Positions 7,911-17,584 of a stretch of 64,000 nucleotides of DNA are shown in pieces. The first letter of the stretch is position 1, and the number at the start of each line of letters is the position of its first letter. This stretch comes from Chlamydiales bacterium (lineage in GTDB: Bacteria > Chlamydiota > Chlamydiia > Chlamydiales > JAAKFR01): positions 248,001-312,000 of the forward strand of contig JACKPM010000002.1 of NCBI GenBank assembly GCA_024233495.1, written 5' to 3'. The position numbers were made by a program, and so were the translations under genes. The notes beneath the pieces were generated by a model. That model saw only the letters and a program-made list of their open reading frames with translations, was not told the DNA's origin and ran no database searches.

Positions 7911-9652
7911 AAAAGGAGATTTGTCTTTGCGGCTATCCTATCTGTCCTGGCATTGCAATTGGCAAATCTTTCAATTTTGTACGTGATGAAGAGAAAATTC
8001 CCGAATTCACAGTTGCTGAGAAAGACATCGATGGTGAAGTGGCCCGTTACTACACTGCTCTGAAACGCTCTCGCCGCGACTTGCTTATACTTCAAAGGCG
8101 GCTAAAGAAAGAGGGAGGGACGCAATCAGTCGACATCCTCAATGCGCATTTGGAAATCACGCGCGATCCACTGATGACAGAGCAAGTGGAAAGCGAGATC
8201 CGGAAAAAAAAGAAGAACCCTGAGTATGTATTCAAGTCGGTGATTGGAGAGTATGAAAAGAAATTTAGCAAGATCACTGATCAGTTCTTCCAAGAGCGCG
8301 TCCAAGACTTCCAAGATATCTCAAGGCGCGTGATCCGTCATTTAAGCCAAAAGAAGAAGGTGTCGCTTGCTGACTTAGAGGAGTCGGTTATCATCTTTGC
8401 GCATGAACTTTTGCCCTCTGACACAGCAGAAGCAAAGAGCGATTGCATTGAAGCGTTTGTCACGCGTAGCGGTTCTGAAACGTCTCATGTGGCCATTATG
8501 GCGCGAGCAAAAGGAATCCCTTTTGTCTCAAAGGTGAATTTCCCCGATACAATCGACGCCTCTGTTGTCATCGTAGATGGTACGACTGGAAGTGTAATTT
8601 TAAATCCCTCCCAAAGCACCTTAGAATACTACAAAAAGGAGCAGAAAATGCTCACGGTAAAGGCAAAAGGGCTGCAACAAAGTGGGAGTCTTGGTGCAGA
8701 AACCATAGATGGACATCGCGTGCGGCTCCTCGCTAATGTGGAGATGTTCAACGAGCTTGATTCGCTTCAAAAATATGGTGGTGAGGGAGTTGGTCTTTTC
8801 CGCTCTGAATACCTCTTTTTGGCACGCGATGCTTTTCCTACAGAGGAGGAGCAGTTTCTCGTTTATCGCAGCATTGTAGAGAAGGTAAACGGCTACCCGT
8901 GTGTGATCCGCACCTTTGACATTGGTGGAGATAAACTCGGCAACTTCTATCCCACCAGATGTGAGAAAAACCCCTTTCTTGGCTGCCGTGCGATTCGCCT
9001 TATGTTACAAGAGCGTACTGCTTTTAAAACGCAAATGCGCGCTATTTTACGTGCAAGTGCCTTTGGAGATGTTGCGATTCTTTTTCCAATGATTTCAGGT
9101 TTGATGGAGCTGCGTGAAGCGAAAGTAATTTTAGAAGAAGCGAAAGAGGAGTTAAAAAAGAAAGGCATCCCCTTCGAACAAAACATGCCCATTGGATGCA
9201 TGATTGAAGTGCCCTCTGCGGCTATTGCAGCAGATATTTTGGCAAAAGAGTGTGACTTTCTCTCCATTGGCACTAACGACCTTGTGCAGTACTCTCTTGC
9301 AGTAGATCGAGGAAATCCTACGATGAGCTATCTCTATACACCTGCGCACCCAAGTGTGATCCGCCTCCTCAGTTTCGTGGTAAAAGCTGCCTCTGAGGCG
9401 CGTAAGCCGATTGCTGTGTGTGGTGAGATTGCAGCTGATCCTCGCTTCACGGCGCTTCTCTTGGGGCTTGGAGTGAAGGAGTTTTCCATCGCCTCTCCCT
9501 CTCTTCCCCTCATCAAGAACATTATCCGTCGCACCTCGATTGTTGAGGCCACGGCCCTCGCGGAGAGCATCCTTACTCTTGAGACTTACCTCGAAATCGA
9601 AGAGGCTCTTGAGGAATTCTATAATAAAATTCAATCAGCATTTCCTTTATAG
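7907..9652 (+). CDS. ptsI: PTS enzyme I (phosphoenolpyruvate-protein phosphotransferase)
   Basis: This 581-residue EI transfers phosphate from PEP to HPr. The phospho-His is H194 in GSETSHVAIMARAKGIP. PEP-binding segments FRSEYLFL, RTFDIGGDK and FLSIGTNDLVQYSLAVDR are present, as is VCGEIAADP near the C-terminus. Length and domain order are standard. The start overlaps ptsH by 4 bp. Downstream is a MITE-like element before the convergent ybaB/dnaX pair. With the two PtsN-like proteins at 29-30 kb this forms a plausible phosphosignalling chain without visible transporters. Confidence 0.95.
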   Translation: MKKEICLCGYPICPGIAIGKSFNFVRDEEKIPEFTVAEKDIDGEVARYYTALKRSRRDLLILQRRLKKEGGTQSVDILNAHLEITRDPLMTEQVESEIRKKKKNPEYVFKSVIGEYEKKFSKITDQFFQERVQDFQDISRRVIRHLSQKKKVSLADLEESVIIFAHELLPSDTAEAKSDCIEAFVTRSGSETSHVAIMARAKGIPFVSKVNFPDTIDASVVIVDGTTGSVILNPSQSTLEYYKKEQKMLTVKAKGLQQSGSLGAETIDGHRVRLLANVEMFNELDSLQKYGGEGVGLFRSEYLFLARDAFPTEEEQFLVYRSIVEKVNGYPCVIRTFDIGGDKLGNFYPTRCEKNPFLGCRAIRLMLQERTAFKTQMRAILRASAFGDVAILFPMISGLMELREAKVILEEAKEELKKKGIPFEQNMPIGCMIEVPSAAIAADILAKECDFLSIGTNDLVQYSLAVDRGNPTMSYLYTPAHPSVIRLLSFVVKAASEARKPIAVCGEIAADPRFTALLLGLGVKEFSIASPSLPLIKNIIRRTSIVEATALAESILTLETYLEIEEALEEFYNKIQSAFPL

Positions 9653-9680
9653 GAACTTGATTCAAGTGTTGTGTAGTAAG

Positions 9681-9842
9681 TATAGTCAAATCGGTTGAAA
9701 ATTTTACAAACTCATGGCAGATAGAAAAGCCAAAGTAAGCGCAAAGTTCGACTTAGACTATTTATGGTCTATGAGAAGGAGCACGATTTTTGGTGAAGGC
9801 AAATGGTATGAATTTGCAAAATTTTCAACCGATTTAACTATA
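9681..9842. mobile_element. MITE-like near-palindrome, family A copy 1 (162 bp)
   Basis: The element begins TATAGTCAAATCGGTTG and ends with the near reverse complement (one change: GATTTAACTATA). The two halves are imperfect reverse complements across the whole length, with the centre at the word TAGACTATTTATGGTCTA. It fills most of the 307-bp gap between the 3' ends of ptsI and ybaB. Inverted relative to the copies at 30215, 31686 and 62189. It has no coding capacity of its own; the open frame at 9714 inside it is incidental. Likely a non-autonomous transposon relic or a structured terminator-like RNA. Confidence 0.8.
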
Positions 9843-9959
9843 ATTTTCGCAATCTCTTTCCTTAAACACTTCCTAGCTAAGGGCTTTATCCTCAATAAGG
9901 CATATTTTTCCTGTTAAAATGAGGACTAGTCCTGTAGGTTAAAAGTCTTATGAAACTGT

Positions 9960-10268
9960 CTAGAAGCCCATGCCGGGGGGAAGGCCTGGGAAGCCACCCA
10001 TATCGGGAGTCTCTTTCTCAAGTTGTTTGCACGCATCTTTGTAAGCAGCGCGTACAAGATCTTCAAGACCCTCTACATCTTCTGGGTCGACGCACTCGGG
10101 TTTGATCGCAATCTTAGTCATCTCATGCTCGCCATTTAGCGTAATCGAGACTAGACCTCCACCTGCAGTTCCAGTGGCAGTAGCCCCTTTTATCTGCGCT
10201 TGCATCTCTTCCATCTTCTCACGAAATCTCTTCGCTTCTTTCTTCTTCTTAGCAAATCCGCTTCCCAT
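9960..10268 (-). CDS. ybaB: YbaB/EbfC nucleoid-associated protein
   Basis: This 102-residue protein has the YbaB pattern: an N-terminal basic helix with KMEEMQAQIKGA, then GGGLVSITLNGEHEMTKIAI and a C-terminal acidic helix DLVRAAYKDAC. YbaB dimers bind DNA and affect nucleoid structure. It lies 1 bp downstream of dnaX on the same strand, the usual dnaX-ybaB pairing. The tail is rich in Gly, Pro and Met, as is common in the family. Confidence 0.92.
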   Translation of the reverse strand: MGSGFAKKKKEAKRFREKMEEMQAQIKGATATGTAGGGLVSITLNGEHEMTKIAIKPECVDPEDVEGLEDLVRAAYKDACKQLEKETPDMGGFPGLPPGMGF

Positions 10269-10269
10269 A

Positions 10270-11613
10270 CTATTTCTTCAAAGATCCATTTAATTCTTTC
10301 GCTGCAAAACGCATGACAGTGTCGATGCGGCTTTGCGGCACAGTTTCATTACTTTTTGGTTTTTCAGCCGGTTTAGGCTTTTCATGACTCTTCGGTTTTT
10401 CGACAACCTTCGGCCTCTCAGCTGGCATAGGTTTTTCGTGCGGCGTGGGTCTTGCAGTAGCTTGAGACCTTGCCTCTGGTTCGGGTGTTTCGATTGGTTT
10501 GGGCTCAGTGCCATTAAGCCTTTCAAGTAGCTCCTCATTGGTAATGCGCTTTTTTGTCTGAATAATTTGCAGAAGCGCCATCTCAATGGCAATACGCTCA
10601 GAAGGGGTGGACTTGAGGCTTTGCTCAGTCTCAATGAGGAGTTCTAAGATGTGCAAAAGTTGCGCCTCAGTATAGATGCGCACTGAAGAGGCGAGCAGCT
10701 CATCGTGGCAGTGCACGCCCGTTTTGATAAGAAGCAATGACCGGTAGTGCTGCAACAGCTCTTCAAGGAAGCTCGCAGGGTGTTTGCCCAGCGTGAACAC
10801 TTCGTGCGCAATCTCGAATGCGGCCTTATAATCGGTTTGCACCACAGCAGCGTCGAGTTGAAAGAGAAGCTCTTGAGGGGGAAGTCCGAGAATGTCGCAG
10901 ACACTCTCCTCTGTGAGCGTACCCTCTTGAAAGGCGATCACTTGATCGAGCAGGGACTCAGCATCGCGTAAACTCCCTTCAGCTCGCTTTGCAACAATCG
11001 AGAGTGCGCGCTCTTCAAAAGTCATAGAGAGATCTTCACAAATCTCCGCTAACTTTTTCTCAATCTCCTCTGTCGTGATACGACGCAAGTTAAAGCGCTG
11101 GCATCTACTAAGGATGGTGGCTGGAATTTTGTGTGGCTCAGTTGTAGCAAAGAAGAATTTGACGTTGCTCGGTGGCTCTTCCAACGTTTTAAGGAGAGCG
11201 TTAAACGCTTCCTTCGTCAGCATGTGTACCTCGTCGATCAAATAGATTTTATACCGACTTGAAGAGGGCGCAAATTTGATTGCCTCATTGATCTGCCGAA
11301 TATCTTCAATGCCGCGGTGAGATGCACCATCGATCTCCAAAACATCAATCGCTTCACTTCTTGCAATTTCGAGGCAAGAAGAACAGCTTCCGCACGGCTC
11401 AAATCCTTGCAGATTTTTGCAATTCAAAGCTTTGGCAAATAAACGGGCGAGAGTCGTTTTTCCTGTGCCCCGTGTGCCACAAAAAAGATAGGCCTGCGCT
11501 ACACGTCCTTTTTGCATTGCATGGATAAGGGTTGTGACAACAGCCTTTTGTCCAATGACTTCACTAAATTTTTGAGGGCGGTATTTCCGGGCCAATACTT
11601 GATATTCTGGCAT
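10270..11613 (-). CDS. dnaX: DNA polymerase III subunit gamma/tau
   Basis: This 447-residue clamp-loader ATPase has Walker A GTRGTGKTT, a zinc site formed by CGSCSSC plus an upstream Cys, Walker B LIDEVHML and sensor SRCQRF. After the collar domain (to about 370) there is a low-complexity linker of EKPK/HEKPKPAEK repeats and a short conserved-looking tail, DTVMRFAAKELNGSLKK. The long polymerase-binding tau domain of E. coli is absent, so this is a gamma-like form. It is divergent from the HD-domain gene with a 27-bp gap. Confidence 0.93.
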   Translation of the reverse strand: MPEYQVLARKYRPQKFSEVIGQKAVVTTLIHAMQKGRVAQAYLFCGTRGTGKTTLARLFAKALNCKNLQGFEPCGSCSSCLEIARSEAIDVLEIDGASHRGIEDIRQINEAIKFAPSSSRYKIYLIDEVHMLTKEAFNALLKTLEEPPSNVKFFFATTEPHKIPATILSRCQRFNLRRITTEEIEKKLAEICEDLSMTFEERALSIVAKRAEGSLRDAESLLDQVIAFQEGTLTEESVCDILGLPPQELLFQLDAAVVQTDYKAAFEIAHEVFTLGKHPASFLEELLQHYRSLLLIKTGVHCHDELLASSVRIYTEAQLLHILELLIETEQSLKSTPSERIAIEMALLQIIQTKKRITNEELLERLNGTEPKPIETPEPEARSQATARPTPHEKPMPAERPKVVEKPKSHEKPKPAEKPKSNETVPQSRIDTVMRFAAKELNGSLKK

Positions 11614-11640
11614 AGGGGAGAAGTATAGAATTTTACGAAA

Positions 11641-13863
11641 ATGGTGTCATCCACTATTCTGTGTGGAATGGATGATCATCTCTCCGAGAGTGGGGAGTCG
11701 TCTCTGGACGATGACCTAAGTGAATTGCGCTTTTCTCGGACGCAGAGTTACTTCGACAAGAGCTATACGATCCGCTGGATTATTGGAATTCTCTTTGCTG
11801 TCGTGCTTTTCTTTTTTCTGCACTTTCGAGAGTCTTACGTAGAGACGCTTGATCTTGGGCAAGAGGCGCGCCGCTATGTTGTAGCGCAAGTCGACTTCTC
11901 TTTTCCCGATGAAGAGGCCACTATTGTCCTGCGGCAGGAGGCCGCATATGCAATCGGCTCTGTCTACCGACTGAGTGAGCGAGAGATTCAACAGCAGGCG
12001 ACTGACTTTCAAAAATATGTAACTCAAAACAGTGCAGGAAAAGAGAGCTGGAAGAAGATAGAAGAGGAGTCGCAGTTTGACGACGTGGCCCTTGCCTTGA
12101 GCCTTTTTACGGAAGCACTCAATGAGAGCCGCTTCTCCGATGAGCGCACGGTGAATCAAGTCAACCAAATGCCCGCTTCTGATTTGCCCGTGCCTGCCCA
12201 CTACTTCTATGCCTTTGTCCCTCCTCGCGTAGGCTCTAAAGTACATCTCCCAGAAGGCTTTTGGGAGAGCTTGGAAAAAAAGAGTTTATTAAAGAGTGAG
12301 CTTCCAACTCCTGTTCTCGAGTTTTTAGCTGATTTTTTGAAGGAAAGGAAGTGGTCATTCGAAGTGGACCAAGGAGTGGAATACACGTTGCGCAAGGTCG
12401 CGCAGAGGCAGGTCGAACAGAAGCACACCAAAGTGCGTGCAGGAGAGCGGCTCATCGATCAAGGTGAGAAGGCTACCACTCGGCACATTACCATGCTGCA
12501 GGCGATGAAAGAGCGTTTGCGTGACGAGCATAACATCTTCAGTCCCATCACCATTTCAGGTACGATTTTGATCGTCTTCCTTATCTTGACTGTGGGTGTC
12601 GTCTACCTCAAGACGAGCAATCCTGAAGTGATCGGCTCGAATCAAAAGCTTGCACTGATGGTGACTATTTTCACCCTCACCATTCTTTTTGCAAAGAGTG
12701 TAGAATTTTTTTTAGTACGTGACTCAGGGCAATTCTTCAATTTAGTACGTTTTCCCCTCTTTGTGCCGTTTGCAGCGATTTTGCTCAGTAGCTTGCTCCA
12801 CACCCGGATTGCCGCCTTTGGCACCATCTTTCTGGTTGTGATTTTTGCGATGGGGCTTGCGGTAGAGACAGTGCCCTTCATCGTGATCAACGTGTTGACT
12901 GCTACTCTTGTCATCTTCACCAATCGCAAAGTGAGAAGGCGTAAAGAGATTTTTGCGGTTTGTGCTAAGGCGTGGCTTTGTGCCTTTTTGATTGCCTTCT
13001 CCTTCAATCTCTATGACAACACAATTTTGAGTTTCACAGTGATTGGCGATCTTGTCAGCACTTTTGTCTTTATGCTTTTCACAAGCGTGCTCGTTGTGGG
13101 GCTCATACCCGTTCTTGAGTCACTCTTCCACATCATGACAGATATCACGTTGATGGAGTTTTTGGATCCAAGCAACGAACTTTTACGCCGCCTGACTATT
13201 GAGGCACCGGGCACATATCAGCACAGCGTTGTAGTGGGTAATTTAGCGGAGGCAGCGGCTACCTCTATTGGAGCAAACGGTCTTTTCTGTCGCGTCGCAA
13301 CGCAGTATCATGATATTGGGAAGCTCGCTAACCCGCAATATTTCACAGAGAACCAGATGGGGGGGATGGACATGCACCAGCTCCTTACGCCTCTTGAGTC
13401 GGCGCAAGTGATCATTACCCATGTGAGTGAGGGAGTCGCCCTTGCAAGGAAGGTGGGTCTTCCGGAAAAGTTTATTGATGTGATCAAAGAGCACCACGGC
13501 ACTACGCTCGTCTATTACTTCTACCACAAGCAGCTTGAGATGATGGGAGGGGATAAAGGGCGTGTCGATCAGAGTGATTTCCGCTATAGCGGCCCTAAGC
13601 CGCGCACAAAAGAGTCCACAATTATTATGATTGCCGATACACTAGAAGCGGCTTCTCGTTGTCTGGATTCCTATACAGAAGAGACTGTGAGCGAATTGAT
13701 CGATGGGTTGATCGCTCAAAAGGTGGAAGATGGACAGTTTGATGACTCACTCCTCACATTTGAGGAATTGGGAATTGTGAAGTCTGTGCTTCTCAAGACG
13801 TTATTGGCTGCAAGCCATCCCCGCGTCAAATACCCGAAGCACAACCCTGGTGAGGAAGGATAG
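11641..13863 (+). CDS. 7TM-HD membrane phosphohydrolase, PgpH-like
   Basis: This protein has 740 residues from the ATG at 11641 (731 from the ATG at 11668). The order is: one N-terminal membrane helix (about 43-62), a long extracytoplasmic region, seven closely spaced hydrophobic helices (about 300-500), then an HD domain with TYQHSVVVGNLAEAA, the metal-binding HDIGK and EHHGT. This matches the 7TMR-HDED/7TM-HD family; the PgpH branch degrades cyclic di-AMP. The substrate here is inferred, not shown. The last base of the stop codon is shared with the downstream GTG start. Confidence 0.85.
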   Translation: MVSSTILCGMDDHLSESGESSLDDDLSELRFSRTQSYFDKSYTIRWIIGILFAVVLFFFLHFRESYVETLDLGQEARRYVVAQVDFSFPDEEATIVLRQEAAYAIGSVYRLSEREIQQQATDFQKYVTQNSAGKESWKKIEEESQFDDVALALSLFTEALNESRFSDERTVNQVNQMPASDLPVPAHYFYAFVPPRVGSKVHLPEGFWESLEKKSLLKSELPTPVLEFLADFLKERKWSFEVDQGVEYTLRKVAQRQVEQKHTKVRAGERLIDQGEKATTRHITMLQAMKERLRDEHNIFSPITISGTILIVFLILTVGVVYLKTSNPEVIGSNQKLALMVTIFTLTILFAKSVEFFLVRDSGQFFNLVRFPLFVPFAAILLSSLLHTRIAAFGTIFLVVIFAMGLAVETVPFIVINVLTATLVIFTNRKVRRRKEIFAVCAKAWLCAFLIAFSFNLYDNTILSFTVIGDLVSTFVFMLFTSVLVVGLIPVLESLFHIMTDITLMEFLDPSNELLRRLTIEAPGTYQHSVVVGNLAEAAATSIGANGLFCRVATQYHDIGKLANPQYFTENQMGGMDMHQLLTPLESAQVIITHVSEGVALARKVGLPEKFIDVIKEHHGTTLVYYFYHKQLEMMGGDKGRVDQSDFRYSGPKPRTKESTIIMIADTLEAASRCLDSYTEETVSELIDGLIAQKVEDGQFDDSLLTFEELGIVKSVLLKTLLAASHPRVKYPKHNPGEEG

Positions 13864-14552
13864 TGTTTGATCTTGCTCTTGTGACAGGGGCCACGTCAGG
13901 CATTGGCAAGGCGCTTGTTCACCTATTGCACAAAAAGAAGATAGAAACAGTTGGGTTAGGAAGCCGTGATGGTGACCTTTCGACCGAAGAAGGGCGGCAA
14001 GCAGTGCGTGCTCTTATTCGGGAAAAAAAACCCAACCTTGTGATCAACTCAGCGGGTCTTGGCTTTTACGGCAGATCGATTGAGCTGCCACTTGGTGATT
14101 TGAACAAAATCATTGATGTGAATGTCAAGGCGGTGATGGAGATCACTTTAGAAGCGGCGCATGTTTTGCGCGATTCCCAAAAAAAAGGAGTGATCCTAAA
14201 TGTCTCTTCGATTGGAGGGGAATTTCCTCTTCCTGGCCACGCTGTTTATGGAGGCTCTAAAGCGTTTGTGACCAAATTTTCTGAGGCGCTTGACTACGAG
14301 ATGAAGGGAGAGGGGATTCGTGTTCTGGCAAGCTGCCCTGGCATGGTTGCAACTGAGTTTTCCTCACGCGCTGCAAAAAAACGCGTAGAGCGCAAAGGTG
14401 CTTTCGTCCTTTCGGCAGAGCAAGCAGCTGCCACCATTTGGGGGCAGATCGTGACAGGACGTACAGTGCACCTCTTTCCGTTTCGCTACAGACTTCTCTC
14501 TTTCTTGCCTTCCGCTTTATTAAAAAAAATGATCTACAAAAGAATGACATGA
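13863..14552 (+). CDS. Short-chain dehydrogenase/reductase
   Basis: This 229-residue Rossmann enzyme has TGATSGIGK (8-16) for cofactor binding, NSAG (62-65), a catalytic Ser about 115-116, and YGGSK (Tyr129, Lys133). The short distance between motifs and the C-terminal hydrophobic tail (YRLLSFLPSALLKKMIYK) resemble classical SDRs that act on lipid or keto substrates. The substrate cannot be assigned. It starts at GTG overlapping the previous stop by 1 bp and overlaps the helicase start by 4 bp, so it is in an operon with both. Confidence 0.88.
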   Translation: MFDLALVTGATSGIGKALVHLLHKKKIETVGLGSRDGDLSTEEGRQAVRALIREKKPNLVINSAGLGFYGRSIELPLGDLNKIIDVNVKAVMEITLEAAHVLRDSQKKGVILNVSSIGGEFPLPGHAVYGGSKAFVTKFSEALDYEMKGEGIRVLASCPGMVATEFSSRAAKKRVERKGAFVLSAEQAAATIWGQIVTGRTVHLFPFRYRLLSFLPSALLKKMIYKRMT

Positions 14553-15673
14553 CCTTTGAAACTTTTGAACTCGATCCCCTTGTGCTTGACGCATTGCGAG
14601 AAATCGACTACACAAAACCTACACCCATCCAAGAGCAAACAATTCCTATTGTATTGGGTGGACACGACCTCATCGCAACAGCAGAGACAGGCTCAGGAAA
14701 AACTGCTGCGTGTGCGATTCCCGTCTGCAGCCTTGTCGATGTGAAATGCCACAAAATTCAAGGCTTGATTGTGGTGCCAACTCGCGAGCTTGCGCTTCAG
14801 TATGCAACAGAGACGCAGAAAATTGGGAAAGTAAAAAAAATTAGTACCTTTGCTCTTTTTGGGGGGGAGGATATGGATCTGCAGCGCGCTAAATTGAAAG
14901 ATGGCGTACACGTGCTCGTTGCCACACCAGGTCGCCTTATCGACCTTATTTATTCCCGGCAGATCGATCTCACTGGTGTGACTACCCTCGTTCTTGACGA
15001 AGCTGACCAGATGCTCTCAATGGGCTTCATTGAGGATCTTGAGTTCATCATGGATTGTCTCGTTCAGAAGCATCAAACGCTTCTCTTTTCTGCAACGATG
15101 CCAAAAGAGATTCAAGACATTGCAGTGACACGCATGAACAATGCACGGGAAATTCGTCTTATCAGCAAAAATCCCACGCCTGATCAATTGGAACACAAAT
15201 TTGCATTTTGTAAAAATCCAGGGAAAAAGGAAGAGGAAGTGGTAAAGCTCCTCTCTCATCTTGAGATGAAGCAGTGCATCATCTTTGGCAACTCCCGTAG
15301 AGAAGTAGAAAAGCTGTGCCAACAGCTCAAGAAGCGTTTTGGGCCGATGGAGTATTTGCACGGCGGCCTCACTCAAAATGTTCGCACCTCGATTACTTCA
15401 AAGTTCGCCCGGGGAAAGATCAAGTTTCTGATCGCCTCTGATGTGGCGGCCCGAGGTCTAGACTTCTCTAACGTCACACACGTGATCAATTTGCACTTCC
15501 CTCATGACCAAGAGAGCTACCTACACCGCTCGGGAAGAACAGGGCGAAAGGGAGCCAAAGGAACATGCATCACCTTTGTCTGCAAGCGTGAGCTCGGGAA
15601 GGTGAAGCGCCTCATGCACTACCTCAAACGGAAGAAGCCCGACTGGCTTGGTGCTCCTCCAACAGAGTTTTAG
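14549..15673 (+). CDS. DEAD-box ATP-dependent RNA helicase
   Basis: The ATG at 14549 overlaps the SDR stop (ATGA) and gives 374 residues. Motifs in order: Q motif region FELDPLVLDAL...PTPIQ, motif I AETGSGKT, Ia PTRELALQ, motif II DEAD, motif III SAT, motif V ARGLDF and motif VI HRSGRTGRKG. The C-terminal basic tail is short (KRLMHYLKRKKPDW), so it is a minimal helicase core. Likely roles are ribosome assembly or mRNA turnover, as for bacterial DEAD-box proteins generally. Confidence 0.93.
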   Translation: MTFETFELDPLVLDALREIDYTKPTPIQEQTIPIVLGGHDLIATAETGSGKTAACAIPVCSLVDVKCHKIQGLIVVPTRELALQYATETQKIGKVKKISTFALFGGEDMDLQRAKLKDGVHVLVATPGRLIDLIYSRQIDLTGVTTLVLDEADQMLSMGFIEDLEFIMDCLVQKHQTLLFSATMPKEIQDIAVTRMNNAREIRLISKNPTPDQLEHKFAFCKNPGKKEEEVVKLLSHLEMKQCIIFGNSRREVEKLCQQLKKRFGPMEYLHGGLTQNVRTSITSKFARGKIKFLIASDVAARGLDFSNVTHVINLHFPHDQESYLHRSGRTGRKGAKGTCITFVCKRELGKVKRLMHYLKRKKPDWLGAPPTEF

Positions 15674-15771
15674 ATATAGCGGTTTGACTTTAAACGATAG
15701 AAATTTCTACACTGCAAAAACTTCTGGAGGATGCCATCTTCCCTTCACCCATAATTGCGCATTTTGCCTAG

Positions 15772-15816
15772 AAAATCTCTCGCCTCACAAAGGAGAAAAT
15801 TTGACGACACCATCTA
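15772..15816 (+). repeat. Dispersed repeat C, copy 1 (45 bp)
   Basis: This 45-bp stretch reappears as a reverse complement at 26659-26703 with two mismatches. The shared words are AAAATCTCTCGCCT, ACAAAGGAGAAA and TTTGACGACACCATCTA. Both copies lie where two genes converge: here between the helicase and phosphoglucomutase, whose stop codon (15814-15816) falls in the last bases of the repeat. No stem-loop was seen. The rest of the 140-bp gap holds nothing recognisable. Confidence 0.7.
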
Positions 15817-17574
15817 GTCTGAACAATCTCTTTTGAGTAGCTCGATACGCTCGTCGATGAGGTAGTAACACTTTTTCAGTGCCTTCTCGATGCTGTGCGC
15901 ATCGGGATGGAAGTGTTTATCTGCTACCTCACAGTAGAATTTGATTTTTGGTTCTGTTCCTGAGGGGCGTACGATGAGTTTTGAACCGTCAGAGAGGCGG
16001 AAGAGCAACACATCAGACTTTGGAAGAAGCAGAGGCTCGGTCTTCCCAGTCGCAAAGATTTTCTTTTGGTGGTTGAGGTAGTCTTCTACAGTAATGACAC
16101 TCGTATTACCGATCTTCTCGGGAGGGTGATCGCGTAATCTTCCCATCATGCGCGCCATCTTTTCAGCTCCCTCTTTCCCCTCAAATTCGAAAGAGGTGCT
16201 TCTGTTTGCAAAGACTCCATACTTAGAGAAAATTTCATGTAAAAAGTTGACCAGCGTCTTTCCTTGTAGTTTCAGCTGCAGCGCCATCTCAGCGATGATC
16301 GCAGCAGAGATGATGCCATCCTTGTCGCGTACATGCGTACCGTAGAGGTAGCCGTATGACTCTTCTCCTCCAAAGATGTAGTGATGCGTTTCCGCGAGCC
16401 GCTTGTTTTCTTCTTCCCAAAGGGCGATCTTCTCTCCAATATATTTGAAGCCTGTGAGCACATCAAGGCACTCTGCTCCATAGTGACGCGCAATCGCGGC
16501 AAAGAGCTCAGAGGTGACGATGGTCTTTACAAACATCGGCTTCGGTGGCATTTGATGCGATGTTTTGAGCGAACGACAAATGTGCTCAATCACCAAACAC
16601 GCCACTTCATTCCCATTCAAATAATAAGGCTCGTTGTCATGCATCACCACAATGCCAATGCGGTCAGAGTCGGGGTCGTTAGCAATCAAAATATCGCCCT
16701 TGACCTCTTGCATCGTCGAGACACCCAGTGAAAGCGCTGGCTTCTCTTCCGGGTTGGGCTTCTTCACTGTAGGAAAGTCCCCATCTGGGATCACCTGCTT
16801 CTCAACTAAAGTAATGTTGGAAAATCCCCAATCTTTCAACGTGTTGGGCACCATCGTGATGCCTGCTCCATGCAAACTTGTATAGACGATATGCAGCTTT
16901 TTTCCATGCGTGTGGTTGTCGCCATTGTGTAGCGCCAATGGACGCACAGCATTGATGTATGCGTCATCTACCTCTCCATTCACTTCGTGAATGAGCGAGG
17001 TGTTTTCCGTGCAGTGCACTTGAGAGGGGGATTCAATTTTATTCACCTCATCGATGATCTCCTGATCGTGAGGGAAAATGACCTGACCGCCGTGACTCCA
17101 ATACACTTTGTAGCCATTGTACTCAGGCGGGTTATGCGATGCTGTGATCATGATGCCCGCTGTCGCCTGCAGATGAAGTACACCGAATGAGACAAGCGGA
17201 ACTGGCCGAATATCTTTGTAAAGAAAAACTTCAATATTGTTTGCGGCAAGTACCTTGGCGCTCTGTTGCGCAAACTCGTGGGAGTGGTGACGCGAGTCAT
17301 AGCCAATCACTACACGCCGCTTACCCTTCTTCACAAGGCGGTTGATGTAGTTGGCGAGTCCTTGCGTGGCTGCACGCACTGTATAGACGTTCATCCGATT
17401 GGTGCCCACTCCCATGATGCCGCGCAAACCACCCGTTCCAAACGAAAGGTGTTTATAGAAGGCGTCCACCAGTGCATCGCCATGCAGCGCTTGCACTGCC
17501 TTTTTCGACGCCTCGTCGTAGTCGCCTTTTAGCCAAGATTCAATATTTGTGTGGGTGGTGTCGTCTAATTTCAT
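15814..17574 (-). CDS. Phosphoglucomutase/phosphomannomutase (PGM2-like)
   Basis: This 586-residue alpha-D-phosphohexomutase interconverts sugar 1- and 6-phosphates. The phospho-Ser loop is TASHNPPEYNGYKVYW (Ser146), the metal loop NDPDSDRIGI, the sugar-binding loop GGEESYGY and the C-terminal phosphate loop RPSGTEPKIKFY. Length and the GYDSRHHS motif place it with the long PGM2/PgcA-type enzymes. The equivalent gene sits upstream of rnc in Chlamydia as I recall (often called mrsA). A 163-bp palindromic element lies 10 bp before its start. Confidence 0.92.
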   Translation of the reverse strand: MKLDDTTHTNIESWLKGDYDEASKKAVQALHGDALVDAFYKHLSFGTGGLRGIMGVGTNRMNVYTVRAATQGLANYINRLVKKGKRRVVIGYDSRHHSHEFAQQSAKVLAANNIEVFLYKDIRPVPLVSFGVLHLQATAGIMITASHNPPEYNGYKVYWSHGGQVIFPHDQEIIDEVNKIESPSQVHCTENTSLIHEVNGEVDDAYINAVRPLALHNGDNHTHGKKLHIVYTSLHGAGITMVPNTLKDWGFSNITLVEKQVIPDGDFPTVKKPNPEEKPALSLGVSTMQEVKGDILIANDPDSDRIGIVVMHDNEPYYLNGNEVACLVIEHICRSLKTSHQMPPKPMFVKTIVTSELFAAIARHYGAECLDVLTGFKYIGEKIALWEEENKRLAETHHYIFGGEESYGYLYGTHVRDKDGIISAAIIAEMALQLKLQGKTLVNFLHEIFSKYGVFANRSTSFEFEGKEGAEKMARMMGRLRDHPPEKIGNTSVITVEDYLNHQKKIFATGKTEPLLLPKSDVLLFRLSDGSKLIVRPSGTEPKIKFYCEVADKHFHPDAHSIEKALKKCYYLIDERIELLKRDCSD

Positions 17575-17584
17575 AGTTTCACTG

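Noticed and set aside
9714..9917. 67-codon open frame
   Set aside because: It starts within the family A palindrome, and the equivalent region of other copies has no conserved frame.
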